Assembly: GCA_903954055.1 (NCBI GenBank) | Contig: CAJBMC010000097.1 | Location: 1 to 41,763, forward strand | Length of the DNA stretch: 41,763 bases | Reading direction: 5' to 3' | From: an uncultured Actinomycetes bacterium | Lineage (GTDB): Bacteria > Actinomycetota > Actinomycetes > Nanopelagicales > Nanopelagicaceae | Shown: positions 41,553-41,763 of the stretch, in pieces | How the letters are laid out: every line of letters begins with the position of its first letter | Position numbering within the stretch: the first letter of the stretch is position 1 | Notes under the pieces: generated by a model | Database searches by the model: none | Told to the model about the DNA's origin: nothing | What the model saw: the letters and a program-made list of their open reading frames with translations, nothing else | Made by a program: the position numbers and the translations under genes

Positions 41553-41763
41553 GTGAGAAGAAAAATGAGAGTAAAGGCTTATGCAGGCTTATCTCTGGCA
41601 CTCATCATTCTCACAGGATGCACATCACAGAGTAAAAGTGCAATCGAAATCACATCAGCTGATGTGACAAGTAGCCAGATTCAATCAACTGAAACCCCGA
41701 AATATTTAAAAGTTGTCGCGCTAGCAAATGGTTCGGCAGAGATCATTGATTCACTCGGATTAA
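41553..41763 (+). CDS. Lipoprotein, heme/siderophore/B12-type ABC binding protein (N-terminal part)
   Basis: The gene runs off the window after 70 codons. The product has a basic n-region, a hydrophobic helix and a lipobox LILTGC (written ...IILTGCTSQSK), so it should be lipid-anchored. After a Ser/Thr linker comes KYLKVVALANGSAEIIDSLGL, which matches the first strand and helix of BtuF/HmuT-like periplasmic binding proteins (VVALxxGxAEIIxALGL). Start GTG 41553; ATG 41565 is also possible. The ligand class is inferred from this short segment only. Confidence 0.7.
   Translation, partial: MRRKMRVKAYAGLSLALIILTGCTSQSKSAIEITSADVTSSQIQSTETPKYLKVVALANGSAEIIDSLGL

Noticed and set aside
1-41763. CRISPR array or prophage
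   Set aside because: No regularly spaced short repeats, cas genes, integrase or structural phage genes were seen.

Overview
The window looks like part of a streamlined actinobacterial genome, most likely the freshwater acI / Nanopelagicales group. This is an inference from gene content and style. The genes are densely packed with many 1-20 bp overlaps. The SOS boxes are of the actinobacterial TCGAAC-N4-GTTCGA type. There is a class II (B12-dependent) NrdJ next to NrdR, and a LysM protein divergent from lexA. At many genes a TANNNT -10 box ends exactly 6 nt before the start codon, which implies leaderless mRNAs. GC content is moderate.

Layout. Positions 1-2120 hold the tail of a fumarylacetoacetate hydrolase, gltX, and tRNA-Gln(CTG) and tRNA-Glu(CTC). 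Positions 2200-6730 hold an acetyl-CoA hydrolase/CoA-transferase, small membrane proteins, a large secreted protein with a Lys-rich two-Cys tail, a DUF805 protein, and a 49-residue protein with a CDGSH-like Cys3His motif. Positions 6837-10978 form an AT-richer accessory island. It has two divergent DUF2075 nuclease-helicases (PD-(D/E)XK plus P-loop helicase), the second coupled to a MazG-like pyrophosphohydrolase, with a paired-dyad operator between the divergent genes; this looks like a candidate phage-defence locus. Positions 10979-17400 hold two unknown proteins, mutM, acetamidase/formamidase plus an APC permease, a DCC-family protein, lexA and its SOS-linked LysM partner, then nrdR. Positions 17490-20339 are nrdJ. 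Positions 20840-24294 are an FMN riboswitch followed by overlapping ribD-ribE-ribBA-ribH, then an NCS1 permease.

The most unusual feature is a pair of ~340-bp elements flanking the riboflavin operon (20396-20735 and 25708-26046), both read on the minus strand. Each contains a structured leader with a 40-nt stretch identical between copies, a Shine-Dalgarno sequence apparently sequestered in the closing stem, a small ORF for a hydrophobic/basic 33-37 residue peptide, and a conserved hairpin terminator. The two peptides are about 64% identical, with many synonymous codon differences. I recognise neither the RNA nor the peptide.

Positions 26111-37342 form a catabolic and uptake locus around an IclR regulator. 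One arm has an iron-type alcohol dehydrogenase and a DODA-type dioxygenase. The divergent arm has a four-gene quaternary-amine-type ABC importer, a formaldehyde-activating-enzyme (Fae) homologue, an enolase-superfamily enzyme, an aldehyde dehydrogenase, a beta-hydroxyacid dehydrogenase and a DMT exporter. The genes suggest import of a small organic solute and oxidation through alcohol, aldehyde and acid steps; the substrate cannot be read from sequence. The window ends with a DinG-type helicase, a TetR regulator, two related secreted proteins, and the start of a lipoprotein resembling heme/siderophore/B12 binding proteins.
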